DNA of 64,000 bases. It comes from Crossaster papposus (lineage: Eukaryota; Echinodermata; Asteroidea; Velatida; Solasteridae). The position numbers were made by a program, and so were the translations under genes. Of this stretch, positions 23,861 through 35,152 are shown piece after piece. Under the pieces are notes generated by a model. The model was not told the origin of the DNA, ran no database searches, and saw nothing but the letters and a program-made list of their open reading frames with translations. The stretch is taken from assembly GCA_037893245.1 (NCBI GenBank), contig JBAIAA010000351.1, positions 868,001 through 932,000 on the forward strand. Direction: 5' to 3'. Position 1 is the stretch's first letter. Each line of letters starts with the position of its first letter.

Positions 23861-24024
23861 GATGAGTTTATGGAGCATTCCGCCAGCTACCACGCCTTAG
23901 CCAACCACACCATCTTAGCCTCCTCAATGATACAGAAACGTGGTCCAGATAGAGTGCTGAACCCGCTCCTAACTAAGACAGAGAACCCACCCTGGGGAGA
24001 TGACGGAGAAGAATAGTCTAATAG
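23861..24024 (+). CDS. Exon 5 in window of the coiled-coil gene
   Basis: Follows GCAAATGTAG in phase 0: DEFMEHSASYHALANHTILA, then IQKRGPDRVLNPLL and NPPWGDDGEE, then TAG at 24014-24016, then SN and a donor AATAG|GTATGG in phase 2. That phase joins exactly to the next exon (S-PIFNATF). Either the protein truly ends here or the TAG is a nonsense mutation. The matching phase and following exon favour the latter. Confidence 0.6.
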
Positions 24025-24057
24025 GTATGGCTGTGTCCTGAATCACCTGTCTATTAT

Positions 24058-25142
24058 CGTCCGTCGATGTCATTTTTTAAATAATAATCGATATATCGGT
24101 AATTCAATATCGAGTATACCTCGATATATCAATTATTTCCCGTGTACAAGATGAAGCCTAAAAACAGCGCTAAATATACTAAAGACCGACAGTTTAATAG
24201 GTACGTTGCATACAGATTTTCGGCTTGATCCTCCGCGCATGGTCCGAACAATATCAAATTGCGCCAGCCCGCGTGTTTATGGTTTATTGAGGGCGCCCTT
24301 AAAGGTAGTAAATATCATTTAACTGACCTGTTCAAAGTTTTACAATCATGGATGCCGAGAAAATTGAGAAAAACAGCATTTGTTTTTAACCGGTTTTTAG
24401 CCGGACGGCGATCGTGATTTTTTTAAAAGAAAATTATATTTTTCGGAATAATTACAGGATATCTAGCGCCATCATTTTGCTGGATGCCTAGAATCATTAT
24501 TTACTTTCAATTGAGTAAGATTTTTCCTAAGAATTCGGTAATAAATATTTTCGATATCTGCAAATGGTGTATACTACACTATACCTTTAATTATAAGGGC
24601 GCCCTCAATAAGCCCAGATAACAGACAGCGCGACCCGGAACAAATGAACGAACAGCTCGGTCTTGGAATCCAGACTGGCTTGCTAGGCCAATAGCAGGGT
24701 GCAGAGAACGCTCCTCGCAATTCCCAACTCGTGATTGGCCACCCCAAAATGTTATCAGAACAAGGGAGGGTTACGTCCCAAACAACCGATAGGCGCATGG
24801 CTGGGGCGACATGGCCGGTTTCTTTTGAGATTTCACTGCGCAAGTGATTGTGAACTATAGCGGCGGGGCGGGTGAAACACAAAGAACAACTTCACAACCG
24901 CAGTTGGTCGTCGAACGTATTTTATTTAATAGGCCTACTCAAATGTTCTAAGCTACAAATAAAGACGGCAGCTTTTCTAATATACTAAAGCCCTGAGATT
25001 TTCTGGATAATCTGACACTCTTTCAGTGTTTTCGATATCATTTAGGAACATCAAAATGTAGATACATCAAAATTGTCGATATATCGAAATGTAGATATTT
25101 CGATATTATTAAAAAAGTGACATCGGCGATATCGACGGACGT
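24058..25142. mobile_element. ~1.1 kb TIR element with a nested MITE
   Basis: The left end CGTCCGTCGATGTCATTTTT and the right end (CATCGGCGATATCGACGGACG, whose complement starts CGTCCGTCGATATCG) are inverted, followed on both sides by CGATATATCG-rich sequence. It begins 33 bp after an exon. No transposase is recognisable. The 102-codon minus-strand frame at 24574-24882 has no known domain. Confidence 0.6.
24284..24611. mobile_element. Nested MITE with GAGGGCGCCCTTA ends
   Basis: TTATTGAGGGCGCCCTTAAA on the left and TTATAAGGGCGCCCTCAATAA (first 20 TTATAAGGGCGCCCTCAATA) on the right are inverted, with AGGTA / TACCT continuing inward. 328 bp, non-coding, inside the 24058 element. Confidence 0.75.
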
Positions 25143-25809
25143 TAGGTTACTGTCTATGGCTACCGGTAGCGCATGATGTGTATATAGAAAGTAGACTATG
25201 CCGTAACCAATATGCAACCTATGTAAAAACGACAATTATTGTCCAATACTACTTTGACTTTTATCAAATGTAGTTAGTCAACATTTTGTTTGCAATTAGT
25301 TACACATCCTCGAATGGGTGCAACCCAACTAGTCTAGTTCCTTAACCTGATAATTCCCGGATGTCTGTAAATTTCTCTTCTTTTTTTTTGGGTGGGAAAC
25401 CAGACTACAAGAACAAATTTGTTTTTCTTTTTGTTCCAGCATTTATGAACACAAACTTTTAATGTGAGTGTAACAATATTTGCTATTCCCATTTCCCCTT
25501 TTTTTTTTATTACAACAGAAGCAAATAGTGTATACTACGTTTAAAATCGAAAATCTTGTGGCTAAAGCCAGTTCATACTTTATGCGGAAGCGATACGAAT
25601 TTGACGTCACAGAGCATTCGCTGAAAACATTTGTCGGAGTTGAAATGTGTTCAACTTTTGAGAATTCGCACCCCAAAAATTTCCTGTGATTAACAAAAAT
25701 CGCATTTGTGTTTGCTTTTGCGCCGAGTGTAAACCAAGTCGCTCTGAATGAGCTACTTGAATGCACCCTTATTTACAATCATTGTATTTCTGTTGCCTTT
25801 TATATCCAG
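25143..25809. other. Intron; short repeat remnant
   Basis: No gene is seen. 25565-25740 (CATACTTTATGCGGAAGCGA ... TTTGCGCCGAGTGTAAACC) looks like an old interspersed repeat related to 13080-13260. T- and A-rich runs at 25380 and 25500. Confidence 0.4.
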
Positions 25810-26051
25810 TCCCATCTTCAATGCCACATTTGCCAAGAAACCCACCCCCAACAAGGCTACACACTTGCAACAAGCACCTTCTTGGAAACCTTGACGCCCA
25901 ACCTCAACCTCGGGGGTGGCACCCCGGGGCAAGACCAAGCTGGGCCTAGTGGCGGGTTACTAGCTGGCACTGGTCCAGGCAGGTTGGATCTGGATAGAAC
26001 CGGTATGGGTAAACCGGTCTCTCAAGGTTTGATGGCCGATCGGAATACCAG
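25810..26051 (+). CDS. Exon 6 in window of the coiled-coil gene, frameshifted
   Basis: After TATATCCAG the frame that fits the previous exon reads SPIFNATFAKKPTPNKATHL, QQAPSWKP, then TGA. A one-base shift gives a continuous Gly/Pro-rich frame (LTPNLNLGGGTPGQDQAGPS, GLLAGTGPGRLDLDRTG, VSQGLMADRNTR) to ACCAG|GTCCTA. The two halves meet where a single base loss would explain the break. The Gly-rich tail is probably disordered. Confidence 0.5.
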
Positions 26052-26882
26052 GTCCTATGCTACATGATTACACCAAATATTTATCCACACAAGTAAAATA
26101 TACCTTTTCTTTCCTTGTTCTTATAAGAAATGTAACTATTGATCTTTAAACATAAATGTGAACAAATAATTGTAAATGCATATTTCGTCTCTGAGATATG
26201 GTACATATGGTTAAAGATTGCATGTGCCAAACCTGCTTATAGGAGCTTGATTTAAAAAACAAACAAACAATACACTTCAACTAAGGAGTTTTATACTTCA
26301 ATTTCTTTTTCAAGTTTTTCTTTAATATCATCCAAGTTTAAGTATATTATGACAATTTTTTTCCTTTCCATGTTCTTTAGAAATATTTCCTAGAATTAAA
26401 ATAATGATGTGCATTAATTGATCAACTTCAGATACGCACTCAAACTCTGTCAAAAGTAGGTTTCCTTCTTTCTTTTACGACCCTGTACTATTATGGCTTA
26501 TCTGACAACAGCAGAGTACTCCCTGGTGGACAATCAATCAGATTTCCCCAGCAGTGCTAAGCTTCCTGGCCCAAGTCCAACATAATCCATTAAAATGTAT
26601 TCACATCGGGCCTGCAGGACTAAGTCCCCCCAAAAAATCTGCCAAAATAGGGGAAGGATTTTGATGGATTTGGCAAGGTTAGGGTTAACAAATGGATCCG
26701 CAAGCTTTTTCATGACCTCATTAACATTCTGGTGAATATTACAGGAAACTGATTTTCTGGGAGCAGTTTTTCACATGTCGGAGAGTGACCACGACAAAGG
26801 TGATGCAAATAAATCAGATAAAGATGTCCTAGCTCTTCCAAAATGGCCAAACAAAGGTGAGAATGGGTGCATGTCACAGACC
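26052..26882. other. Intron, nothing recognised
   Basis: AT-rich sequence with no conserved frame, splice pattern or obvious repeat. Confidence 0.4.
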
Positions 26883-27078
26883 CCGTTCCCACTTGATCCT
26901 CCAATTGGGGGATCCGATCCGGCAATTTGGTGATGAGTGGGAACGCTAACTGCAAAAAGGGCGATCAAGATCCAAAAGGGGATCTTGATCCTACTTTCGA
27001 GCAGGATAGAGATCCCCCAATTGGGCGATCAGATCCGGCAATTGCAGGAATTGGTGGATCAGGATCAAGTGGGAACGG
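26883..27078. mobile_element. 196 bp MITE with CCGTTCCCACTTGATCC ends
   Basis: The left end CCCGTTCCCACTTGATCC is the complement of the right end GGATCAAGTGGGAACGG. Inside, CAATTGGGNGATCNGATCCG repeats occur in both halves. No coding. Confidence 0.85.
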
Positions 27079-27635
27079 AAAGGTGGATCATGATCCACCA
27101 ATTTGACCTGGTAACTTCCGACCAGCTGGGCATTTAGAGCGAAAAAATATAAACCGCGCCAAATGTTGTTTATACCATGAACTCCATACAGCATACGTAC
27201 ATGGCGCTAGTTCATTTTGTGACTGGCACACATGCCGTGTACTTCGTGTTACAAAAGGAACAGTGTTGCGCCATGCATTGTGAGGGAACCTGAACTTTGT
27301 GTTCTATATGTATACGTTATAGCTTGCATTGCACATGCGCAAACATGGATTTCGATCGCGTCCTTTTTCAATGTTGTAGCTTCGGTTCCGTCCTCGTGTA
27401 GTTTCCTCTGCTGACAATTTCATTTAAATATCTGCATTTTTCTTTCACTTAAGTTCAAAATATTTATATTAGATTGCTCATTTTTACATCCTGTAATTGG
27501 CATCAACTGCAACTGCCTTCGGAAGTATAGTTGCATTTGTCCGGTAGTTTTGTTTGTTAAGCCTGCTCGCAAAGCTAGAGCGCAGTCAAAGATGGCGACT
27601 AACGTTAGTAGCAAATCGGGCAAATGTTCGCATGC
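27079..27635. other. Intron, nothing recognised
   Basis: No conserved coding or repeat structure. A GCGCAGTCAAAGATGGCGAC segment (27580-27600) looks promoter-like, but nothing downstream supports a start. Confidence 0.35.
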
Positions 27636-27870
27636 ATGTTGCACACGTTACCAGTTTGCATTGGAGGATGTGTATACACGCAAAGTTTTCCGGAATTAAA
27701 AACGGATGACAGTTAAACACGTCACAAGCAAGGCCAGAAATATCTGTCAGCAACTGGCTCGCAGTGCAACATCAGGGTATGCTACCCACAGATGCCAGCC
27801 TGAACACGTCTCGGTTTGTAAAAAGCAATCCTGCTTCTGGGCCCGGTCAATGTCAAAATAATGCAGGAGC
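27636..27870. mobile_element. MITE family with AACCAGTTC ends, copy 2
   Basis: Shares GTGTATACACGCAAAGTTTT with the copy near 45585. Shares GCAAGGCCAGAAATATCTGT, GCTACCCACAGATGCC and GTCAATGTCAAAATAATGC with the other two copies. Ends are eroded (TTACCAGTTTGC, AGCAAACTTG). Confidence 0.75.
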
Positions 27871-28159
27871 AAACTTGTCGAAGAATCCTGGATTAGGTGC
27901 GTCAAACTGGGCATGACTGACACGAGCCTGGTGTTGCCTCGGAAAATGACTCTTGCCGAATTTAGTGCTATAGGCGTTGAACCTTTTTATTTTTTTGTGA
28001 TGAGTGTTTATAAATCTGTCCTTATGTTCTTATGTTCTTATATATTTGAGACCGACATTGCAAAAATAGTGTCTAGAAGCAGAGGAAAATACAGTTTTGT
28101 TTTTAATAATAAATAATAAATGTTCCTACCTAAAAAGTTCAACAGCATTAAAAATCATT

Positions 28160-28398
28160 GTGTCAGTCAGGTTGGCGCAGTGGTTCTTCTCTTTCCTTTT
28201 TGTATATGGCATGGGTTAGATTCCTGCCCTGGTCCACATGTGGATTGGGTTTTCAGTTCCTGCTTTATTGTTTGTCTAAGATTTCCTCCCACCTCTGAAA
28301 CTGAACGCTTCTTCATTGAATCTTCTTTCACAGTTTTCTATAGACTTGTGCGCTATATAGTGCCTTAGGAATTTTGTGAGAGATCCTTGGTTTCATCA
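28160..28398 (+). mobile_element. SINE, copy A
   Basis: Starts with tRNA-like CAGGTTGGCGCAGTGGTTC, then GATTCCTGCCCTGGTCCACA, GGATTGGGTTTTCAGTTCCT and a tail ATATAGTGCCTTAGGA ... GATCCTTGGTTT. Same family as 39919-40200. Confidence 0.7.
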
Positions 28399-28440
28399 AA
28401 GATTTAAACAATTAAATTGACTGGGTTTGGCCCTTTAACC

Positions 28441-28510
28441 TACGGATTACCGTTCTAGTGCTCTGCCAAATGAGCTAACAGCCCTGTGTTGCCGTTTCCT
28501 TAAATTTGTC
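28441..28510 (-). mobile_element. tRNA-derived SINE fragment
   Basis: On the minus strand: GGGCTGTTAGCTCATTTGGC AGAGCACTAG then GGTAATCCGTAGG, an A-box-containing tRNA-like head of the family seen at 19771. Confidence 0.6.
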
Positions 28511-28548
28511 AATATTCGATTTTTCCTTTGTGTTTTTTTTGTTGGAAG

Positions 28549-28701
28549 CAGAAATCTCTCCAGACCTCTGCCATTCCCGAGCCCCTGAGTTCCCAAGACA
28601 GACTAGAAGCAATCTGGAACTCATTACAGATGCCCGACAATCTCAAACTGGACATGGCCATAAAATACAGCTCAGATAACCACATGGACAAGCTAGAAAG
28701 T
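28549..28701 (+). CDS. Exon 7 in window of the coiled-coil gene
   Basis: 51 codons from CAG at 28549 (acceptor GGAAG or GGAAGCAG) to GAAAGT|GTAAGT: QTSAIPEPLSSQDRLEAIWN, SLQMPDNLKLDMAIKYSSDN, HMDKLES. No lesion. The phase does not match the donor at 26052, so an exon or boundary between them is unresolved. No further exon is recognised before 35153. Confidence 0.65.
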
Positions 28702-30125
28702 GTAAGTACTAGTCCACAAGTGAAAGCAGCTGGCTAAAGAAGCAATTACGTAAGATCTGAAGAAACTGGTACCGGTAATTAGCACAGAAACAGGATCACA
28801 TCAACGCAAACATGGCCACCACTCACTACAGTTGCTTTTTTGTGTTGTTTCGTTAGGAAAGTGGACACAAATCCAATTGTGACTTTTATGATTACAGTCC
28901 ACAGCAAAACAGTTGACCATCGCGAGGTAGCATTTATTGACCAATTTACCAAATGATTTACTTCACTTCAAATGCCCATGCAGTACTGGGTGCATCAGTT
29001 GCCAAGTGTGTGACTTGATCTATCACTAGAGTTACGAAACGCTTCTCGCATTGCATAAGACTTCAATGTTAGCCAGTACATATGATTGTAAATTCATTGC
29101 CGGTTCAAATCAACATTACAGATTCTATAGTAACCCCAAATTAGCCATATATGGAGCCAATCTGTAAAAAAAAATTAAAAGAAGCTAATTTTAACTGATT
29201 TTGGTGGGTATGGGTATGGACAACTACCAAAAAAAGGAAGGAAGGTTGGGGAATGTTTTTTTATTAGAGGTCAAAGGTTATTGACCCCTGCCAGCTAAAT
29301 CACTACAAATTATATTTCAGCAACAAAATATGGTATATAGATGATCTTGGTGTCAAAATGCACAGAATTACAAAAGAAGATGACAAAATAATTATTGACT
29401 CTTGGGACTAAATCCTGACCTCCGAAAATGAGGTCAAAGGTCAAAAAACTTTTTTTTTACTAAAATGTCATTATTATCACCGGTAATAATCAATCAGTGA
29501 GTGAACTAAAAACAAAAAGACCACTGTTGCAAGACACAAACCAGTCATCGCGTCGCCAAAACCAGAAAATGTCTAACCCAATTGGCCTGCAGACGTTTGA
29601 TGTATTTGCCTGTCCACGAACTCCAACCACTGACTGTCATCTAGCAGATATAATGTGGATAGAACTGACCCCCCAGATGCGTGTCTTACACAAAAAGGGA
29701 GAAAAAGAGTTAAGAATTACGCTCTGGAGAGGCCAGTCAAACAACTACTCTCTGGCATACCCACTAGATAACGTACAATTACAGATTTATCTCTGCAGAC
29801 CAGTCACAAAAACACCCCCCTCTTATCCCTAGACTTTATAGGCACTCAACACTATTGTAACCTACCCCCCCCCCCCCTTGAAACCTAAAAGGAATTCCTG
29901 AGATTCCGGGAACACAATGGTCAACACAAAAGAGGGGGTGGGGGGTTTCTCTGCTTCATATGTTCATTCTAGATTGTTTGAAATAGTTTGGGGAGTTTTA
30001 TTGACATGAGATGACCACCATGCTTGTAGATTTATGCTGGAATGCTGTCTGCTCCAGGAGCTTTACCAAAAGATTTATGGCTTTGTTCACCTCGTGCAGC
30101 GATGGCAGTTTACCAAGTACTTGTA
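28702..30125. other. No supported gene
   Basis: A 111-codon frame (29497-29832) shows no recognised domain. 29265-29290 and 29430-29450 carry GAGGTCAAAGGT repeats. C13 at 29864. Probably old repeat-derived sequence. Confidence 0.4.
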
Positions 30126-30526
30126 CAATAAGCCATTTGCGCGTGACCCCGAGTTAAATTTAAATAATATCTGGTACACTGACTTGTTCACGCAGCTTGG
30201 CACAGTTTAACTTTAAATTCTCCAGACCAAAGACAATGTTGCTATATCACGTGATTCGGGGCAAGCTTTTGCATAGTTACGTAAGAGACGCTCAGCACCA
30301 ATACATTGTTTACAATGGGTGAGAATGACAAAAAGACTAGACCATTCCAGAGCTGGGGGTTGCTAGCGTATGACGCGTAAGGCTTGCCGGCCCCGAATCA
30401 CGTGATATAGCAAAAGCGTCTTCGGTCTGGAGACTTTAAAGTTAAACTGTGCCAAGCTGTGTGAGCAAGTCAGTGTACCAGATGTTATTCAAATTTAACT
30501 CGGGGTCACGCGCAAATGGCTTATTG
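30126..30526. mobile_element. 401 bp foldback element, ~137 bp arms
   Basis: The left arm CAATAAGCCATTTGCGCGTG ... ATATCACGTGATTCGGGGC (to about 30264) and the right arm (about 30389-30526) are inverted copies differing at about ten positions. The short loop contains ACCATTCCAGAGCTGGGGG. Non-coding; transcripts would fold into a long hairpin. Confidence 0.92.
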
Positions 30527-30699
30527 GGCGCTGTTTGGTGGAATTGATTGCATCGTTGTACATAGAGGATTCCAGGTTTAAAAGAGAATTGAAATGCTCA
30601 GCCAAGCGGTCTACTATTTATTTTTATGTCAGTGCACAGTTTACAGTTTATTATCGTCGACTGCATGCACTGGTGTAGACCCACCTGACCAAAGGACCA

Positions 30700-30990
30700 T
30701 AAACAGCATTCAAACCCTCAAAGAAACGCTTTTGTCATGCCTGTCGACTGCTTCCTGTTACTCCTTGGCTTTATCTTCCTACCATTTGCCCAAGCTTGGT
30801 TGGCACTGTACGCTTTGTCTCCAGGTACCTTTCTTAACACCTAACGTATTTTCACAAATGAAAACAGAGTGGGCAGTGTGTATACTGTCAAGAAGTTCGC
30901 CTATGTCCTCGTCATTTGCATCAAAGCAGTACTGGTGTTTCCTCTTTACAAAACCCAGAATTTCTGGGGCTGTATTATGTCATATACCGT
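30700..30990 (-). pseudogene. LINE fragment between endonuclease and RT domains
   Basis: The minus strand reads PEILGFVKRKHQYCFDANDE and DIGELLDSIHTAHSVF, the segment that links endonuclease and RT in many LINEs (usual form LGF..KKHQDWFDEND). It probably belongs with the endonuclease at 31620-32275, separated by later insertions. Confidence 0.65.
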
Positions 30991-31059
30991 AAGTATTTCA
31001 AAGATTCCTCTGCGTTACTATAATCTGAATCATCATGACCAGCATCAGCTGTAAATGCC

Positions 31060-31615
31060 TCTGCAGTTTTCTGCTGCAGTTTGTCTCTTGTTTTTGTGTA
31101 TTTAAAACCTGCAACACTCGGCTTTTTCAGTTGGTTCCTTCAAGTTGGGTGGGATGTTGAGGGAGTGACTTGATGAGGTAAGAGGATTGCAGAAAGGGTG
31201 GAGTGCTTGGTAATGGGATTGTGGGACAGTATCCCTTGTTTAATGTCTTTTTTTTTAATTGCTCCGTAATATTATTTCTGTTAATATGAATATGTAAATA
31301 TAAGTATTTTTTCACTGTTTAGCTAAATTCATCATAGTTATTTATACATTTATTGTTAAATACATTTAATGTTATTCTGTGTGTCACAGTTTTCAAGTTA
31401 GGATCGGTAGGCTTTCAAGTGAAAGTGTTTTATTATACTTTTGTCGGTCCTGGCCAACTTGGATAAGGTTGTTTTTGTTTTGTTTTAATGTTAGTGTAAT
31501 TTGGAATTGTATGTTGTTCATTTATGTTTGTACCTCTTGTTGAAGGCCGAATAAATAATAATAATAATAATAAAGATTTGTGTTTAAGCTGTAACGACAC
31601 CTGGCTTCTCACGAG
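31060..31615. other. Insertion within LINE remnant, ends in (AAT)n
   Basis: Sequence between two collinear LINE pieces, ending GCCGAATAAATAATAATAAT at 31545-31575, which looks like the 3' tail of a plus-strand non-LTR element. Family not recognised. Confidence 0.4.
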
Positions 31616-31619
31616 TCTA

Positions 31620-32275
31620 TAGTCTGACAAGCAGTATGCACCTCATTGATCGTGTGTTAATGACATCTTTACAATATGCTTGTCGGGCAATAACATAGTC
31701 AATTATAGATGTCACAGTTTTGAGCGAGGGTGCATTCAAGTACAAGAACGAGGGTTTTATACTTGTTGGTCTGTTGGAAGACTGTATTGGTGATGACAAG
31801 CTGATGTTCTGCACACTTTGAAAGAAGCAGAAGCTTATTTGAGATACATTTCATAAATACCTATTATTGTATTCCATGTACCACTGTCACATCCCACTTT
31901 CGTATCGAAGTCGCCTAGTAGAATGAGCTTGTCACTATGTGGAACTGCATGGAGGACGTACCGTACCGAGTTATTCATAGAATGCTTGTTTTACGTCATC
32001 TGTCTGGGACATTGTTGGGGCATAAGCACTGATGATTGTTGCAAAGCTATCATTTTAAGTTCTAACGCGCATGTGTCATGTGTCTGTCATGCCTCTTGGT
32101 AAAGTATTCAGGTTGCGAGCAATTCAGTAAAATGTGTAACCAGTTCATATTTCTTTCAGGTGTGACTCCGATAATCTGGTTTTGCTGAGGACAGCAATGT
32201 CATTGTCGTAGCGCTTGAGAGTTTGGGCAATTAGAGCAGTCCACGATAGTGTCCTGACATTCCATGCACCAATAT
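31620..32275 (-). pseudogene. LINE apurinic-type endonuclease remnant
   Basis: The minus strand gives AWNVRTLSWTALIAQTLKRY DNDIAVLSKTRL (N-terminal EN motif), KLILLGDFDTKVGCDSGTW (GDFN/D motif), CAEHQLVITNTVFQQTN and IDYVIARQ. Several frameshifts and stops. The same class of LINE as the RT pieces at 16080 and 37335 is likely. Confidence 0.82.
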
Positions 32276-33700
32276 TTAGAGTGTATATCTCTTCTTATTT
32301 CGACCGCTGATTAGTGGATGTCTAACCAGGTGCGGCTACCCGGCCAGAACTAGTATTTTTCTAACCTCTTCCTCTTATTGAAAGAACAGCGCTACTCCTA
32401 AATAGGTCTTTTCTGTCATCCTGAGAACACGAAGGCGACATCTGCCCAACTTGTCGATCGTTGTGGCTAAAACATTTCAGCAGCATCCTCTGCCTGTTCC
32501 CGTTACCATTTCCTCATCGATACTTGGCTTCCACACACAAAACTCAGAAATTAAGTAACTCATCATTGATAAATAACTTTAATACACAAATGAAAGGATT
32601 TTGATGGAAACGTTGTGCGTATAGTCTCTTCCCACTGTCTGCATCGTGCAGGCGAATGTGCGCCACACTGGTGCAGACACTGCCACAAGTGTGGCACCCT
32701 GCACGATCCCAGGTTGGATTTTGGAGTGTTTTTCACTTAGATGGAAGGGTAATACATGACTAAGGAATTTCATCTATTCTAGAAGCACAGTTGGGGCAGA
32801 TATATGCCCTCATACGTCCTAAAGGTATTATGCTTAGTTCATACTATTTAACCCATAGCTGGGTCAAGGTTGTTACGCGCTGGAGAGTATAGACTGCTAT
32901 TTTTGGCTAACGAGTTTTACGTACCCGGGTTTGTGATCAGAGTTGTCCTTCTCTTAGTCATATTGAGGACTTTGATCACAAACTCGGTTAGAGCTCGTTA
33001 GCCTGAGTTGTCCTCCTAGGCATATTACCGACCTATGCTAACGAGCTCCACCTACCCGGGTTTGTGATCAGAGTTGTCCTTCTAGATGGAATGGCAACCA
33101 AGCCTTACGAGTTCACCTATATACCCGAAGCAGCCTGGATATAGCGCAGGAACTTGCTGACACCCTCTGCTATTCAGTAGAAACAGGACTGGCACGAGAA
33201 GCCAGACACGAGGATTTAGCCAGGAGAGGCTAATGGTGAGACGCAGAATGAAATGAGATACTTCAGTGGGGATGGAGCGGCTCAGTTCTACATTGCAGCA
33301 CATATTGTTAACTGCATGCGTGCGGATTGTCTCGGGCTCTTAATTATTTAAATTGGAAGGTCAATTTAAAACAAGGCTTGTAGGGCCAACAAGTTGGTAA
33401 TAACTTTAAAGAAGACATGCAGTCGAACATCTTCATTACGCAATTTTTTGTTTTAAATTAATAGATTTATGTGTATTAAATGTGAATAAGAAGCAAAGCT
33501 AGTTCTAGTGTACGTTTAGTGTGGTAATTTGCCGCCCAAAAAATGAGCCCTCCCCCCCCCCTTTTTTTTTGTTTTTTTTTGTTTTAGTTTCGCGGCCACT
33601 CAAAATGAGTGACGTAAACCGAAGCAGAACCCAGACAAATTTGCGATAGTCGGTACCCCACGTCTAGGTACGAGACGGGTTTGCGTGGATATGATTCGCG
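32276..33700. other. Repeat-derived, no gene
   Basis: A motif ACCCGGGTTTGTGATCAGAG TTGTCCT occurs directly at about 32921 and 33053, with an inverted relative (GATCACAAACTCGGTTAGAG) at about 32973, so this is a small scrambled repeat. C/T/G homopolymers at 33548-33585. Confidence 0.5.
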
Positions 33701-33738
33701 TACGCTTTGTGCACGCTGTACAACGTAATCGAATTTAA

Positions 33739-33884
33739 CATGGACGATCGTGAAAGTTCTTCCTCGGTTATTTTAGTGAATCCGACGAAAATAGTACTGA
33801 TTCGTCTGATTCGAATCACAGTATTTCTTATTCAGACACTGAAGACACTAAGCGCTCTAGGTCGAAGCACAACCGCTCAAAATG
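33739..33884 (+). pseudogene. Short Ser/Asp-rich coding remnant
   Basis: MDDRESSSSVI at 33739, then after a one-base shift FSESDENSTDSSDSNHSI and SDTEDTKRSRSKHNRSK, stop at about 33884. The acidic Ser-rich to basic composition is like the N-terminus of piggyBac-type transposases or nuclear proteins, but there is no domain. Very tentative. Confidence 0.25.
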
Positions 33885-34230
33885 ATTGCTGCAGAGGGCC
33901 GAGAATCACTATAGGCCTGCCTGGACCACTTTGCTCTGTACCCCTAGAACTCTGGGTCTCCCTTAGGGACACCCTTAGGGCGGAGACCCATAGATGGAGA
34001 GGGTTTTTACAGGTTAACCGCCGTTAAACAATATAAACCGTGCACAAATTTCGGGCAATAACTCCATACTGCCGCACGGTCTACCCCAACCAAAAATGTG
34101 TAAGAGTACTTTATCAACTCGCCCAGCTGCTGCCCACCAAAAACCGGTCAAATCTCGGCCAATTTCTGTAAAAAAGGTGAAAACTTTCCAGTATTTATTG
34201 ATCTTCATTTGATACACCCTCTCACAAAAA

Positions 34231-34353
34231 GGGGGGTGGGGGGGGGGGGGGGGTGGAGAGGAGTGGAGAGGTGGAGAGGTGTGGAGAGGTGGAGAGGTGT
34301 GGAGAGGTGGAGAGGAGTGGAGAGGAGTGGAGAGGTGGAGAGGTGGAGAGGAG
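34231..34353 (+). repeat. G-rich simple repeat (GTGGAGAG)n
   Basis: A poly-G run followed by GTGGAGAGGTGGAGAG and GAGTGGAGAG repeats over about 120 bp. Confidence 0.95.
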
Positions 34354-35152
34354 TTATTCTCATTTCACCTTCAACTTCTTTACTTCCGATTCTTAATCAC
34401 CCTGACCGCTAGGTTATAAAAGGGAGGGCGTTGACACCAGGGACGTTACGGGAGAGTGGCCGGAAATGAGCGGCGTGTATATGTCACCTTTATTCTCACT
34501 GGGCGCAACCAGAAGCGCCAAGGGTACCAGACGTATAGGTGTTAGATCAATTATGACAAGTCCAATCTCAAAAAAGTCAAGAGAATCGGTCCTTGATTTC
34601 TGACAACAGTTGATGTCTGCCGCCTGTGTCTGGAGTCGGGTCTAAAAATGTGCATGGGATTGAAGACCCAAACGATTATGAAGGGAATACATTGCAAATG
34701 CAAGTATAGAGGTATTCCAGCGGTGGCAGCTTTTTTGATGTTATCCCTTTATACAAACCAAATGGCTGCCGAAATGGCTGCCGTACCCCGAGTCAACTCG
34801 TACTCCGAGAATATTTATACAAGAAAACTATATACAAAGTTATTTTGTTTGCATCAATTTTATGTAGGTCAAGCTATATCATTTTAATAAATATAATGCG
34901 TTTGTCTTATCCCACAGTTATCTTAAGAAGTACATGTACCGCTAATTGCAATTTAAAGTAAATCAAATAATTATGAAGACAACAATCCTGTACACAAAAC
35001 CATAATGGTGCATCTTTACGTGCACGAGGGTACGAGTTGACTCAAATACGACTTGACTATAGGGTGTCAATTTTGGGGTATGAGTTAACCTGGGTACAAT
35101 TGACCCATTTCCAACAAAATCCACTTTGAGTTATTAGACGAAACAAGAAGAT
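34354..35152. other. No supported gene
   Basis: No recognised coding or repeat structure. Lies 5' of the transposase-like pseudogene, where its N-terminal exon (a zinc-finger region in relatives) might be expected but is not visible. Confidence 0.35.

Larger units (their letters stand above)
12187..28701 (+). pseudogene. 3' part of a multi-exon coiled-coil protein gene (CCDC87-like?), disabled
   Basis: Exons with good splice sites are visible at 12187-12337, 13385-13546, 15802-15902, 19102-19213, 23861-24024, 25810-26051 and 28549-28701. Phases fit from the first through the sixth exon. The seventh does not fit the sixth directly, so one boundary is wrong or an exon is missing. The product is charged and helical (KKQLKMIEEKR, EEGKEEQLAEEED), with the segments VYREIMKTLPTDHLAYDQ and IWNSLQMPDNLKLDMAIKYS. 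The last segment reminds me of the C-terminal part of CCDC87-type sperm/ciliary coiled-coil proteins, but this rests on memory of the family and is tentative. Lesions: TGA at 12305, TAG at 24014, and a frameshift in the 25810 exon. The 5' exons would lie beyond the satellite array, and no terminal exon was found downstream. Splice-site quality suggests recent decay or sequence error. Confidence 0.6.

Noticed and set aside
29497..29832. 111-codon ORF as a gene
   Set aside because: No domain, no splice context and flanked by repeat-like sequence; may be an old element remnant.
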